The notes below the pieces were generated by a model. The model was not told the origin of the DNA, searched no databases, and worked only from the letters and a program-made list of their open reading frames with translations. Positions 28,145-39,900 of a stretch of 55,086 bases of DNA are shown here, piece by piece. The position numbers and the translations under genes are program-made. Origin of the DNA: an uncultured Pontibacter sp. Its GTDB lineage: Bacteria; Bacteroidota; Bacteroidia; Cytophagales; Hymenobacteraceae. Position 1 is the stretch's first letter. Every line of letters begins with the position of its first letter. The stretch lies in NCBI RefSeq assembly GCF_947495565.1, contig NZ_CANLZM010000019.1, positions 1 to 55,086 on the forward strand. The letters run 5' to 3'.

Positions 28145-28277
28145 TCCTCCCCACGTTGCATTCCCAATACCTCTGCTTCGAATGGTGAATTTAAAGCCAC
28201 TGAAGTACTCAGGACATTCATCTAGGTAGCATTTTAACTGAAGGACTCAGACAAGTGCGGAAATTGACACAATCTCC

Positions 28278-28460
28278 GTGAATGTAAATCATCAAAACCA
28301 AAAACAAGAAAATGTAACGCCAAACACCCTTACACCTGAAGCCCTTAGACAGTATCCTGGACTAGAAAAATTGTGCGACTCTGATGCGCAGGCCAGTATT
28401 GAAAGCCTAACTATCCTTGCACAGGTTTCTTACGAGCTCTTCATACAGCAACAGGCCTAA
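28278..28460 (+). CDS. Small protein between the regulator and the recombinase
   Basis: A 60-residue frame begins at GTG 28278. It contains TPEALRQYPGLEKLCDSDA and a hydrophobic amphipathic helix SIESLTILAQVSYELFIQQ. I recall short proteins of this form (LTxE.L....GLE.....EA....I..L...S...YELF) directly upstream of serine recombinases in Bacteroidota elements. It is followed by a hairpin (28471-28502) before the recombinase start. The role is unknown; a recombinase accessory protein is possible. Confidence 0.5.
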   Translation: MNVNHQNQKQENVTPNTLTPEALRQYPGLEKLCDSDAQASIESLTILAQVSYELFIQQQA

Positions 28461-28470
28461 TAGAAGTGGT

Positions 28471-28502
28471 CCTGCTACCTGGCACAGCAGTTAGGTAGCA
28501 GG
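28471..28502 (+). terminator. Hairpin between the small gene and the recombinase
   Basis: Arms CCTGCTACCT (28471-28480) and AGGTAGCAGG (28493-28502) pair perfectly around a 12-base loop, 11 bases past the small gene stop and 36 bases before the recombinase ATG. The following bases CTTTCT are a weak T-tract. It may separate the two transcripts. Confidence 0.55.
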
Positions 28503-28537
28503 CTTTCTAAACCATTACAAGAAACTTAATCAATACC

Positions 28538-30177
<1,640 letters not shown>

Positions 30178-30191
30178 CTGTTAGTATGATG

Positions 30192-30222
30192 CAAAAGTAG
30201 ACTAAAGAAGTTTACCATGCAA
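30192..30222 (-). promoter_or_regulatory. Promoter of tRNA-fMet (Bacteroidota type)
   Basis: On the minus strand TTG (30222-30220) and TACTTTTG (30199-30192) are separated by 20 bases. This matches the Bacteroidota consensus TTG-N17-23-TAnnTTTG. The spacing puts the start of transcription just before the tRNA 5' end. The same arrangement is seen upstream of rplU. Confidence 0.8.
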
Positions 30223-30260
30223 GTGTGTATACCAAAAAGAGCTAAAAAAGTTAAGATTTG

Positions 30261-32090
30261 CTAAAACTTGTTAGTTATTCCAAAATGTATCTTGGAATAC
30301 TTAAAAGAAAGCTGCTGCTGGTCAGATTGGCCAAGCGAATATACCAACTGAAATATACCTGCTGCTGTGCTAAAGCTGATGCCTGCTCCCACACCAAACG
30401 GACAATCATCTGCTGACGACTGCTCCAAATCCCGCCGATAGTAGCCTTGGTCATAAAAAAGCAGGGCATAAGAATCGGAAGCTGTAAAGAGGCGATACTC
30501 TAAAGTGCTGACGGCATAGCTGGAGGCATAGAAGAAATAATCATCGAAGCCGCGGAGAGAGGAGAGGCCGCCCAAGCGATACATGTCGTTAAGGAAGATC
30601 CGGTTGCTGAAAAGGACTTCTCCGCGCAGCCTGGTAAGCAGAGCGCTGTTTTTGCCTAACCGCAGGAAATTCTCCAGCCGGAGGCTCAGGCTCAGCTGTG
30701 ATGTTTTCAGGTCCAGTGTGTCGTAAAAGCTTTTCTCTAGGTCTGCATTGCGCAGCAGTTTTTTAGATCCGGCCGTAAACTGCAGCTCCGCAAGCCGCCC
30801 GCGCCTCGGAAAATAAAAGTCGTCTAAGTTGTTCCAGAGGTAGTTTAAGCCATACGTAGTGGTTTGGGCATCGGCCAGGTTTAGCTGCTGCAGCTGCTCG
30901 GAGCTTACCTCCGAAAGTATACGCGAATTGCGCCACTCCGTAAACACGCTAAATTTGCCATACTTTAAAGTATAATAACCCAGCTGCAGCCGCGGCTGCA
31001 CGGTTATAAATGTAGAGTCCTGCTTTAGCAGGTTAAACTTTGTGCCCACTTCTATAGGGCTGCCTAAAAAATTCGGGTGCAGGTACTCGCCGTTAAGTAT
31101 AACCGAACCGGCGCTTACCCGCCGCCACTGCAGCCCCAGCTGCTTGCCTGACCCGCGTATGTTACGGATATTCAGGTTCGCCTCACCGGTAATTAACAGT
31201 TTATCGGCGCGGTTAGGGTCAGGCAGAAAACCCACTACGCCATCAATCTGGTTTGCCTGCCGGTCCTCGAGGTAATAGTATACTTTGGCCTTATCGTTGG
31301 TGAAGCGAACCTGCGGCGAGCGTGTTGACTTAATGTACGGAAGCTGCGTGAGCATCCGCTGCGAGGCGTCTACCTGGTCCTGGTTGTAGAGCTGACCAGG
31401 CAGCAGCTGCAGGTAGCGCATTAGGAATTTGGGCTGCGTTTTGGTTTTGCCTACAATCTCCAGTGTATCATACGTCACCACAAAAGCCTTTTCCAGCTTA
31501 AGAGTGGCAGCAATTTTGTTGCCGTTTATACTTACCGAGTCGAGCCAGACGTTGGCAAAGGGGTAGCCGTTGCGCTCTGCATAATCCAGGATGCGCTGCT
31601 GCAGCTTTACAAACTCAGCCGGTTTAAAAGGCGTGTCCCGGTAAAATTTCTCCCGAAACCCGGACTCTACCAACAGCCCTTCTCCTAAGTTTCCGTTTCG
31701 CAGCTGCGCCCACTCAAAAGGCTGGCCTACATGAAGTTTCACGTGGAGCGTATCGCGCTTAAAGTATACGCTGTCGGCGGAGGCCAGCAGAAAAGCATCC
31801 TGCTGCAGCCGGTACACCAGCGCCCGCACCTCCTTCAGCGCTTCGGCAGAATCGGGCAAGTTCTCTCGGAAATTATACTGCCGCAGCACCTGCGCCCCAC
31901 TGCCGTCCAGAGCCTTTACCGACAGCTGCACCTTGTTGGCGGGCGGCGCTTTGTCTGTTTTCGCAGGCTGCTTTGCCTCCGGTTTCTTGGCCTGTTGCTG
32001 CTTTGTTGTATCCTGCGGCTGCACCTGTTGCGCATACACCTGCACCAGGCACAGCATCAGGCAAAACAAGACGGCAGCTATTTTGTACAT
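30261..32090 (-). CDS. BamA/TamA-family outer-membrane protein (Omp85)
   Basis: The 609-residue protein has a signal peptide (about 1-20), a low-complexity linker rich in Gln, Lys, Pro and Ala (about 25-55), POTRA-like domains in the next 200 residues, and a C-terminal 16-strand barrel ending IHFGITNKF. The strand-loop motif LGGLSSLRGFD with the Arg-Gly-Phe signature of the Omp85 L6 loop lies at about 510-520. The family inserts or moves proteins or lipids across the outer membrane. At 609 residues it is shorter than BamA with its five POTRA domains, so it is more likely a TamA-like or surface-antigen family member. It stands alone, next to the tRNA. Confidence 0.85.
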   Translation of the reverse strand: MYKIAAVLFCLMLCLVQVYAQQVQPQDTTKQQQAKKPEAKQPAKTDKAPPANKVQLSVKALDGSGAQVLRQYNFRENLPDSAEALKEVRALVYRLQQDAFLLASADSVYFKRDTLHVKLHVGQPFEWAQLRNGNLGEGLLVESGFREKFYRDTPFKPAEFVKLQQRILDYAERNGYPFANVWLDSVSINGNKIAATLKLEKAFVVTYDTLEIVGKTKTQPKFLMRYLQLLPGQLYNQDQVDASQRMLTQLPYIKSTRSPQVRFTNDKAKVYYYLEDRQANQIDGVVGFLPDPNRADKLLITGEANLNIRNIRGSGKQLGLQWRRVSAGSVILNGEYLHPNFLGSPIEVGTKFNLLKQDSTFITVQPRLQLGYYTLKYGKFSVFTEWRNSRILSEVSSEQLQQLNLADAQTTTYGLNYLWNNLDDFYFPRRGRLAELQFTAGSKKLLRNADLEKSFYDTLDLKTSQLSLSLRLENFLRLGKNSALLTRLRGEVLFSNRIFLNDMYRLGGLSSLRGFDDYFFYASSYAVSTLEYRLFTASDSYALLFYDQGYYRRDLEQSSADDCPFGVGAGISFSTAAGIFQLVYSLGQSDQQQLSFKYSKIHFGITNKF

Positions 32091-32264
32091 TTGTGCGGTT
32101 GATTGTTGAATTGTTTAAGGGCTAAATTGTTGAAGGGTATGAGACGCATGCCATACTTCTTATTTGCAAAGGTAAAGCGTTCTGCCATACTTTATACTTA
32201 CAGTAAATACAGTTTCCAGATCATCAGCAATTTAACCACCCAACAACTTAACCATTCATAAATT

Positions 32265-33392
32265 TTGTCCGGAATATACCTCCATATCCCTTTCTGCAAA
32301 CAAGCCTGCCACTACTGCGATTTCCACTTCAGCACCTCCATGGGGCACAAAGAGGCAACCATACAGGCCATTGCCCATGAGCTGGAGCTGCGGCAGGAGT
32401 ACCTGCAGGGCCAGCCCGTGCACACCATATACTTCGGCGGCGGCACGCCATCGCTGCTCACACAGCAGGAACTGGAGCTACTTCTGCAAACCATTAAAAG
32501 GCTGTTTATAGTTTCGGAGGATGCGGAAATCACTTTGGAGGCCAACCCCGATGACCTAAAGCCGGAGAAGCTGCGGGAGCTGAAGGCGGCCGGCATCAAC
32601 CGCCTGAGCATTGGGCTGCAGTCGTTTCATGAGCCGCACCTGCGCCTGATGAACCGTGCCCACAACGCCACCGAAAGCCTGCAGTGCGTAACAGATGCGC
32701 AGGCCGCCGGATTTAAGAACATCACAGTTGATTTAATTTACGGCATCCCTGCGCCTGATCATGCTATTTGGCTGGAAGACCTAAAAACGCTTTTCTCGCT
32801 GAACGTGCAGCATGTTTCCTGCTACGCCCTTACCATAGAGCCTGACACCGCACTTGGCCGCTGGAGCAAAAAAGGAAAATTTATACCTTCTGAGGATGAT
32901 TTTACGGCACAGCAGTTTGAGGTGCTGCTACAGCAGATGGCACAGCATGGCTTTGTGCAGTACGAGATCTCTAATTTCTGCCAGCCCGGCTACGAATCGC
33001 GGCACAACAGCAACTACTGGCGCGGCGTGCATTATTTGGGTGTAGGGCCGAGCGCGCATTCTTTTAACGGCAGCAGCAGGCAGTATAATGTGGCTAACAA
33101 CCGCAAGTATACAGCTGCCATTCAGGAGAATGTTATTCCTGCGGAGGTTGAAGAACTTACCCTGGCCGACCAGGCAAACGATTACCTGCTTACTACGCTG
33201 CGCACCATCTGGGGCTGCGATTTACGTATGCTGCGCGACAAGTATGGCTATGATGTGGAAGCTACGCACGTAGCTTACCTGCAGGAGCTGCAGCAAAAGG
33301 GGCTGGCAAGTATAAAAGACAACGTGCTGCACCTAACCGACAAAGGCAAATTACTCGCCGACCAGATTACATTGGACTTGTTTTCGGAATAA
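32265..33392 (+). CDS. hemW: Radical SAM haem chaperone HemW
   Basis: The 375-residue protein starts GIYLHIPFCKQACHYCDFHF, where CKQACHYC is the radical SAM iron-sulfur motif (Cys-x3-Cys-x2-Cys) in the HemW arrangement. GGGTPSLL and the EANPDDL motif follow, and RLSIGLQSF and HYLGVGPSAHSF are also HemW signatures. HemW inserts haem into target proteins; older annotations call it oxygen-independent coproporphyrinogen III oxidase. The start is TTG 32265, because the conserved N-terminus begins two codons later and no ATG is nearby. A cyclase-family gene follows on the same strand 84 bases later. Confidence 0.92.
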   Translation: MSGIYLHIPFCKQACHYCDFHFSTSMGHKEATIQAIAHELELRQEYLQGQPVHTIYFGGGTPSLLTQQELELLLQTIKRLFIVSEDAEITLEANPDDLKPEKLRELKAAGINRLSIGLQSFHEPHLRLMNRAHNATESLQCVTDAQAAGFKNITVDLIYGIPAPDHAIWLEDLKTLFSLNVQHVSCYALTIEPDTALGRWSKKGKFIPSEDDFTAQQFEVLLQQMAQHGFVQYEISNFCQPGYESRHNSNYWRGVHYLGVGPSAHSFNGSSRQYNVANNRKYTAAIQENVIPAEVEELTLADQANDYLLTTLRTIWGCDLRMLRDKYGYDVEATHVAYLQELQQKGLASIKDNVLHLTDKGKLLADQITLDLFSE

Positions 33393-33476
33393 GCTAAAAG
33401 CGTGAGTTTTTGCGGTGGTATCCTGCAAAAAGAATTCATACTTTTCCGTTATACTTGCCTAAAAGCCCGCAACGCA

Positions 33477-34241
33477 ATGGAAGCCACCATCACTTACCAA
33501 GACCAGGTTTATACTTTCAACCCGCTTGATCCGCTGGATATCTCCATGCCGCTGCACAACCGCCAGCCGCAACCCGAGTGCTTTTGGGCCGAGCCGGTTC
33601 AGTTTGATGTAATCAGGGTAGGGGATTTTGTGGGGAGCGTGGCAGAGGGCGGCAGCACCAACTACAAGCGCGTGCATGTAACGCCGCATGGCAACGGCAC
33701 CCACACCGAGTGCTACGGCCATATATCAGCGGACGAGAACGCCACCATCCACAACTGCCTGAAGCGCTTCCTGTTTGTGGCGCAGCTGATAACCGTGCAG
33801 CCGCAGAAACAGGAGAACGGCGATGAAGTAGTGATGCTGGAGGACGTGCAGGCGCAGCTGCGAAGTATAAAACCGGAGGCTGTTATACTTCGCACGCTGC
33901 CAAACACTGACGCAAAGCTTACCCGCCACTACTCCGGCAGCAACCCACCGTACCTGGACCACCGCATCGGGGAGTATCTGGCGGCGCAAAGTATACAGCA
34001 CCTGCTGCTCGACCTGCCTTCCGTAGACCGCGAGATGGACGAGGGCAAGCTTCTTTGCCACCATGCCTTCTGGCAGTACCCGCACAATACCCGCCACAGC
34101 GCCACTATTACGGAGCTTACCTACGCGCCTGATTATATTCCGGACGGGCTATACTTACTGAACCTGCAAATTGCCAGCCTGCAGCTGGATGCCAGCCCAA
34201 GCAAACCCATACTTTATACTTTATCGCCGGTTACTGCATAG
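33477..34241 (+). CDS. Cyclase-family (kynurenine formamidase-like) metal hydrolase
   Basis: From ATG 33477 the protein has 254 residues. A longer frame from GTG 33402 adds 25 residues with no family match. It contains the metal-binding sequence HGNGTHTECYGHIS, similar to the HxGTHxDxPxH motif of the cyclase/kynurenine formamidase family, here with Glu-Cys-Tyr-Gly in place of Asp-x-Pro-x. LLLDLPSVDREMDEGKLLCHHAFW is the second conserved region. The family hydrolyses amides or lactones with a zinc or manganese ion. The substrate is not deducible; tryptophan-pathway neighbours are absent. It lies 84 bases after hemW and may share its transcript. Confidence 0.78.
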   Translation: MEATITYQDQVYTFNPLDPLDISMPLHNRQPQPECFWAEPVQFDVIRVGDFVGSVAEGGSTNYKRVHVTPHGNGTHTECYGHISADENATIHNCLKRFLFVAQLITVQPQKQENGDEVVMLEDVQAQLRSIKPEAVILRTLPNTDAKLTRHYSGSNPPYLDHRIGEYLAAQSIQHLLLDLPSVDREMDEGKLLCHHAFWQYPHNTRHSATITELTYAPDYIPDGLYLLNLQIASLQLDASPSKPILYTLSPVTA

Positions 34242-34270
34242 CCGCAAGTATAGTTTAGGTTATAAAGCCG

Positions 34271-35497
34271 CTAGTTACTTACAGCTGCTTCGCTGCCTAA
34301 AAGCTGGCTGCATATGTACTGGCCGATAGCAAGCGAGGATGTTGCTGCAGGCGATGGAGCATTGCGCACATGTATGATATTGCGGCGGTTCAGGATATCA
34401 AAATCATCAATCAGGTTACCGTTTCTGTCGCAGGCCTGGGCTCTTACGCCGGCGCCGCCCGGCACCAGATCGCTTTCCTGCACTTCAGGCATCAGCTTTT
34501 GCAGCGCTTTTGTGAAAGCCGCCTTAGATAACGACCTGTACATTTCGCCTAAGCCTGTTTTACCATACTTAGCAGCGATTTTCCAGAAGCCGGGCCAGCT
34601 AAACGTATCCTGCGTGTCTTTTAAGTTGAAGTCGCTGAAGCGGTAACCTTCGCGCTTAAATGCCAGCACTGCGTTGGGGCCAGCCTCAATGCCCCCCTGA
34701 ATCATACGTGTAAAATGCACCCCCAGGAAAGGGAAACTCGGATCCGGAACAGGGTAGATCAGGTTGCGCACCAAATACTCCTTCTCCTCCCGCAGCTTGT
34801 AATACTCCCCTCTAAAAGGGATAATTCGCAGGTCGTTTTCTTTTTCGGTCAGATTAGCCACACGGTCAGAGAACAGGCCGCCACAGCTCACCAAGTTAGC
34901 GGCAGTATAGGAGTGCTTAGTCGTCTCTACGTAAACGGTGTCTTTCTCTGATTTGATTTTAACCACCTGCTCCCCAAACACTGCGTCGCCGCCATACTCG
35001 TTTCTGAAGAGGCTCAGCAGGGTAGTTGCCATCCTCGGGTAATCAATAATGCCTGTCTGAGGCACATGAATTGCTTCGATGCCCGCTACATGCGGCTCAT
35101 ACTCCCTTATCTCTTCTAAAGAGCGCAGCCTTGTTAAATCTCCTAGCCCGTTCTGGATGCCGCGCTCATAAATATCGTTCAGCTTCGGTAGTTCGGCCTC
35201 AGAAGTGGCTACAATGATTTTCCCACATATATCAAACGGAATGTCGTGCTCCTCCGCAAACTCAATGATAGAGTGATAGCCATCGATACAGTTTTTTGCT
35301 TTCAGGCTGCCTGGTTTATAGTAGATGCCGCTGTGAATAACGCCACTGTTATGCCCTGATTGGTGCTGCGCAACGTCGTTTTCCTTTTCTATGAGCAGTA
35401 CTTTACTGTTAGGGTTTTTACGCTTGAGGTGATATGCCACAGAAAGACCAACCAAGCCAGCCCCCACTATAATTGTATCGTATTTAGTTACTGACAT
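34271..35497 (-). CDS. lhgO: L-2-hydroxyglutarate oxidase
   Basis: The 408-residue protein has an N-terminal FAD-binding motif IIVGAGLVGLSVAYHL (Gly-x-Gly-x-x-Gly) and the family signature HQSGHNSGVIHSGIYY, where the DAO-like oxidoreductase holds its flavin. YYKLREEKEYLVRNLIYPVP and the C-terminal RAQACDRNG also fit LhgO. It oxidises L-2-hydroxyglutarate to 2-oxoglutarate, usually passing electrons to the quinone pool. Length is normal and no residue is obviously missing. It stands alone on this strand, convergent with the cyclase gene, 29 bases apart. Confidence 0.92.
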   Translation of the reverse strand: MSVTKYDTIIVGAGLVGLSVAYHLKRKNPNSKVLLIEKENDVAQHQSGHNSGVIHSGIYYKPGSLKAKNCIDGYHSIIEFAEEHDIPFDICGKIIVATSEAELPKLNDIYERGIQNGLGDLTRLRSLEEIREYEPHVAGIEAIHVPQTGIIDYPRMATTLLSLFRNEYGGDAVFGEQVVKIKSEKDTVYVETTKHSYTAANLVSCGGLFSDRVANLTEKENDLRIIPFRGEYYKLREEKEYLVRNLIYPVPDPSFPFLGVHFTRMIQGGIEAGPNAVLAFKREGYRFSDFNLKDTQDTFSWPGFWKIAAKYGKTGLGEMYRSLSKAAFTKALQKLMPEVQESDLVPGGAGVRAQACDRNGNLIDDFDILNRRNIIHVRNAPSPAATSSLAIGQYICSQLLGSEAAVSN

Positions 35498-35684
35498 TTC
35501 TATTTTCTTATATTTTGAAGCTTTAGCTGCTGCAACAGAGCTTAAGTTGCACAGAAAAGCATACGAAGATTTAAATATTTAGGGTAATGGATATTCCGAA
35601 AACTTAACGCATACTTTCTCTAAAATACTGCGGGCGCAGTGGCCGGCAATTTTACAAAGAGGCGGCATAACCGTTAAAAAGGAA

Positions 35685-35708
35685 AAGCCGGAGCTAAAGC
35701 CCCGGCTT
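35685..35708 (-). terminator. Terminator of metF
   Basis: AAGCCGGGGC and GCTCCGGCTT on the minus strand pair over ten bases with one mismatch around TTTA and are followed by TTCCTTTTT. It begins about 30 bases after the metF stop codon. Confidence 0.75.
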
Positions 35709-35738
35709 CAGGCAGTTTAGTTGTTTTAAAGTGAGTTT

Positions 35739-36695
35739 CTAAAATAATACTTCCGCCACTTTCCGCACCGACTCCGACTTGCCCATAGAGTAGTAGTGCA
35801 GGCATGGCACGCCAAATTCCACCAACTCTTTAGACTGTTGTATAGCCCACTCCACACCCACCTGTGCAGCGGCCTTGTTATCAGGGCAAGCCTCTATGGC
35901 GTCAGCCAAATCACAGGGAATCTCGATGTGGAAAAGGCTTGGCAGCAAGGTCAGCTGTGTTTTGGTGGTCATCGGCTTTAGACCTGGTATAATTGGCACG
36001 TTAATACCTTCCTCTCGGCAGCGGTTCACAAAATCGAAATACTTTTGGTTGTCGAAGAACATCTGCGTCACGATGTACTCTGCGCCCAGCTCTACCTTCC
36101 GCTTCAGCCAGCGCAGGTCTGACTTTAAGTTCGGGGCTTCAAAATGCTTCTCCGGGTAACCGGCCACACCAACGCAAAAGTCGGTGCAGCTGTTGCTTAC
36201 CTGCTCATCATCTAAATAGCAACCGTTATTCATCTCCACCACCTGCTCTATCAGCTCGGAGGCGTAATGATGCCCGCCTGGCTCCGGCACAAAGCGCTGT
36301 TCACTTTTCACGCAGTCGCCGCGCAGCACCAGCACGTTATCTATACCTAAAAAGTGCAGGTCGATGAGCGCGTTCTCGGTTTCCTCTTTGCTAAAGCCTC
36401 CGCAGATAAGGTGCGGCACCGTGTCTACTTTATAGTTGTTTTGGATGGCGGCGCATATACCTACCGTGCCCGGACGCTTGCGCGTGCTACGTTTCTCCAG
36501 CAGGCCGTTCTCCCGTTGCTTGTACACATACTCCTCGCGGTGGTAGGTAACGTCTATAAAGGGCGGCTTAAACTCCATCAGCGGGTCTATGTGGCTGAAA
36601 AGGGTTTTCATGTTTTCGCCTTTGAGCGGAGGCAATATTTCAAAAGTAAACAGGGTTTTCCTGTTTGCATGCTTGAAGTGGTCTGTTACTTTCAA
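35739..36695 (-). CDS. metF: Methylenetetrahydrofolate reductase [NAD(P)H]
   Basis: The 318-residue protein begins MKVTDHFKHANRKTLFTFEI, with the catalytic Glu in FEILPP and the FAD/folate regions DVTYHREE, GIDNVLVLRGDC and IVTQMFFDNQKYFDF. It makes 5-methyltetrahydrofolate, the methyl donor for MetH, whose gene lies 233 bases upstream on the same strand. The pairing supports a methionine-synthesis unit. The gap between them contains a CCCCTAACCCC/AAGGAGGGGAA sequence. Because the SAM riboswitch precedes metH, metF may be controlled by it if the two are co-transcribed. Confidence 0.95.
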   Translation of the reverse strand: MKVTDHFKHANRKTLFTFEILPPLKGENMKTLFSHIDPLMEFKPPFIDVTYHREEYVYKQRENGLLEKRSTRKRPGTVGICAAIQNNYKVDTVPHLICGGFSKEETENALIDLHFLGIDNVLVLRGDCVKSEQRFVPEPGGHHYASELIEQVVEMNNGCYLDDEQVSNSCTDFCVGVAGYPEKHFEAPNLKSDLRWLKRKVELGAEYIVTQMFFDNQKYFDFVNRCREEGINVPIIPGLKPMTTKTQLTLLPSLFHIEIPCDLADAIEACPDNKAAAQVGVEWAIQQSKELVEFGVPCLHYYSMGKSESVRKVAEVLF

Positions 36696-36928
36696 TTTAT
36701 GTTGATGGTTAAATTGCTAAAGTGTTAAATGGTTGGTTTGCGCTTCCGGGTCTAACCACCCCTAACCCCTACTTGTCTAAGGAGGGGAATTTTACCTACT
36801 ACTTGAATCTCTATAGTTCATTGTTTGTGCTATAGCATCTGTATGTCTCCAGCTATGAAACTTGCAGTGCAGTAAAGTAACAGCAAAGCCCGCACCTTAG
36901 ACATGGAGGGACAGGGATGGCTGGATTG

Positions 36929-39900
36929 CTAAACCGCCTGCTGCGCCAACGGCTTTGGCTCGTAATTCAGGTTAGGCGAGAGCCAGCGCTCCAGCTCATC
37001 CTTAGGCATACCTTTGCGCTGCGCGATATCGGCCACCTGGTCTTCGCCGATCTTGCCCAATCCAAAATACCGCGACTCCGGGTGCGAGAAGTATAAACCG
37101 CTCACCGAAGAAACCGGGTGCATGGCCAGGTTTTCTGTTAGTATAACACCTGTCTCCTCTGCGTTTAGCAGCTTAAAGAGCGTTATTTTTTCGGTATGGT
37201 CGGGGCAGCCGGGGTAGCCAGGAGCCGGCCGGATGCCTTTGTACTGCTCTTTGATCAACCCTTCGTTATCCAGTTGTTCATCCGATGCATAGCCCCAAAG
37301 TTCTTTGCGCACTTTCTCGTGCATGCGCTCCGCAAAGGCTTCGGCCAAACGGTCAGCCAGGGCTTTCACCATGATGGCTTTATAGTCGTCATGCTCGGCT
37401 TCATACTTCTCCAGAAGCTTTTCAATGCCAAACCCAGCTGACACCATAAAGCCCCCGATATAATCGGGCACTCCCGTCTCCTTTGGAGCCACAAAATCAG
37501 AAAAAGCCAGATTGGGCACATTTACCCCCTTTTTGCCTTGCTGCCGCAAAGTATGGAATTCCGTCAGCACGTTTTTACGTGAATCATCGGCATATACTTC
37601 TATGGTATCGTCGGCCTCTACGTTAGCCGGGTAGAAGCCTACCACTGCACGCGCCTCCAACAGCTGATTCTCCACAATCTCCTGCAGCATGGCCTGCGCA
37701 TCGGCAAAGAGTTTGGTTGCTTCAGTTCCTAGCTCCGGGTCGTTCAGGATTTTCGGGTACTGCCGCTTGAGCTCCCAGGTATGGAAAAACGGTGTCCAGT
37801 CGATGTAAGGCATTAACTCGGCCAAAGGATAGTTGGTGTATACTTTGTTGCCGGTAAAGCTTGGTTTGGTTGGCCGTGTGGCAGCCCAATCAACTTTATA
37901 CTTATTGGCTCGCGCCTGTTCTATACTTGCAAAAGCCCGGTCTTTGGTACGGCTTAGATGATCTTCGCGCAGCTTCTCATATTCAGCTTTGATGCTGGCT
38001 ATATATGCTTCGCGGTTGCTACCCAAAAGGCTGCTCACCACTGTTACGCTGCGCGAGGCATCATGCACGTGCACCACCGGTCCGCTGTACTGCGGCGCGA
38101 TCTTAACGGCAGTATGTACGCGCGAGGTTGTGGCTCCGCCAATCAGCAGCGGAATCGTCATGCCTCTGCGCTCCATTTCCTGGGCTACGTATACCATCTC
38201 GTCCAGAGATGGGGTGATCAACCCGCTCAGGCCAATCACGTCTACCTGCTGCGCCTCGGCTTCAGCAAGAATTTTATTCAGCTGCACCATCACGCCCAAG
38301 TCTATAATCTCATAGTTATTGCAGGCCAACACAACGCCCACAATGTTTTTTCCGATGTCGTGCACGTCGCCTTTAACGGTGGCCATCAGAATTTTACCGG
38401 CTGAGGAAGACGAGGCGCCTGCTTTCTCAGCCTCCATGAACGGCAGAAGGTACGCTACAGACTTTTTCATAACGCGCGCACTCTTAACTACCTGCGGCAA
38501 AAACATCTTACCGGCACCAAACAAGTCGCCCACCACCTGCATACCAGCCATCAGAGGCCCTTCAATCACATCCAGTGTCTTACTTGCCTGCTGGCGTACC
38601 TCTTCTGTATCTTCCTCAATAAACTCTACAATGCCTTTTACCAACGCATGCTTCAGGCGCTCGGCTACGGGAGCTTCGCGCCAGCTGTTGTCTGCAGCAG
38701 TGGCTGTTTTGCCTTTGCCTTTCACCGTTTCGGCGTAGGTCACCAGTTTCTCGGTAGCGTCCGGGTGGCGGTTAAAGATTACGTCCTCAATCAGGTTGCG
38801 CAGCTCCTGCGGCACCTCCTCATAAATGCCCAGCATACCGGCATTCACGATGCCCATGTCCATACCGGCCTGCACCGCATGGTACAGAAATATAGTATGC
38901 ATCGCCTCGCGCACGGCATCGTTGCCTCTAAATGAGAAAGATAAATTACTTACCCCACCGCTCACAAGTGCATGCGGTAGATTCACCTTTATCCATTTTA
39001 CTGCTTCAATGTAATCTACAGCATAGTTGTTATGCTCTTCTATACCTGTGGCGATGGCAAGTATGTTTGGGTCGAAAATAATATCCTGAGGCGGGAAACC
39101 CACTTCTTCGGTAAGTATGCGGTAGGAGCGGTGGCAGATTTCGATGCGGCGCGGCAAAGTATCAGCCTGTCCCTGCTCGTCAAAGGCCATCACCACCACG
39201 GCAGCACCGTACTGGCGCACTTTATAAGCTAGTTGCTTAAAGCTCTCTTCGCCCTCTTTCAAACTGATGGAGTTAACGATACTTTTCCCCTGCACGCACT
39301 TCAATCCCACCTCAATCACGCTCCACTTCGAAGAGTCGATCATGATGGGCAGCTTGGCTATGTCGGGCTCGGAGGCGATCAGATTCAAAAAGTTGATCAT
39401 GGCTTGCTCAGAATTCAGCATGCCCTCGTCCATGTTCACGTCGATAATCTGCGCACCGCCTTCTACCTGCTGCTGCGCCACCGACAGCGCCTCCTCAAAG
39501 TTTCCGTCCACGATGAGGCGCGAGAATTTTTTGGAGCCGGTTACATTGGTGCGTTCGCCTACATTTACGAACAGTGTATCAGAGGTGATGGTGAGTGGCT
39601 CGAGGCCACTGTAGTGTGGGAGAGGGGCGACCGCCGTAGGTACGTGCGGTTTATACTTCTGCACCAGATCTGCAATGACTTTGGTATGCATGGGCGTAGT
39701 GCCGCAACAACCACCGAGTATATTTACCAAGCCCTGCTTTAAGTATTCTTCTACAATGGCCCCCATTTGCTCGGCTGTTTCATCGTAGCCGCCGAAAGCG
39801 TTCGGCAAGCCGGCATTGGGGTAGGCGCTAATGTAACAGTCTGTGATTCTGGATAGCTCCTGAATATGTGTTTTGAGCTGACGCGCACCTAAGGCGCAGT

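Noticed and set aside
33402..33476. N-terminal extension of the cyclase-family protein
   Set aside because: The added 25 residues do not resemble a signal peptide or the family; ATG 33477 fits better.
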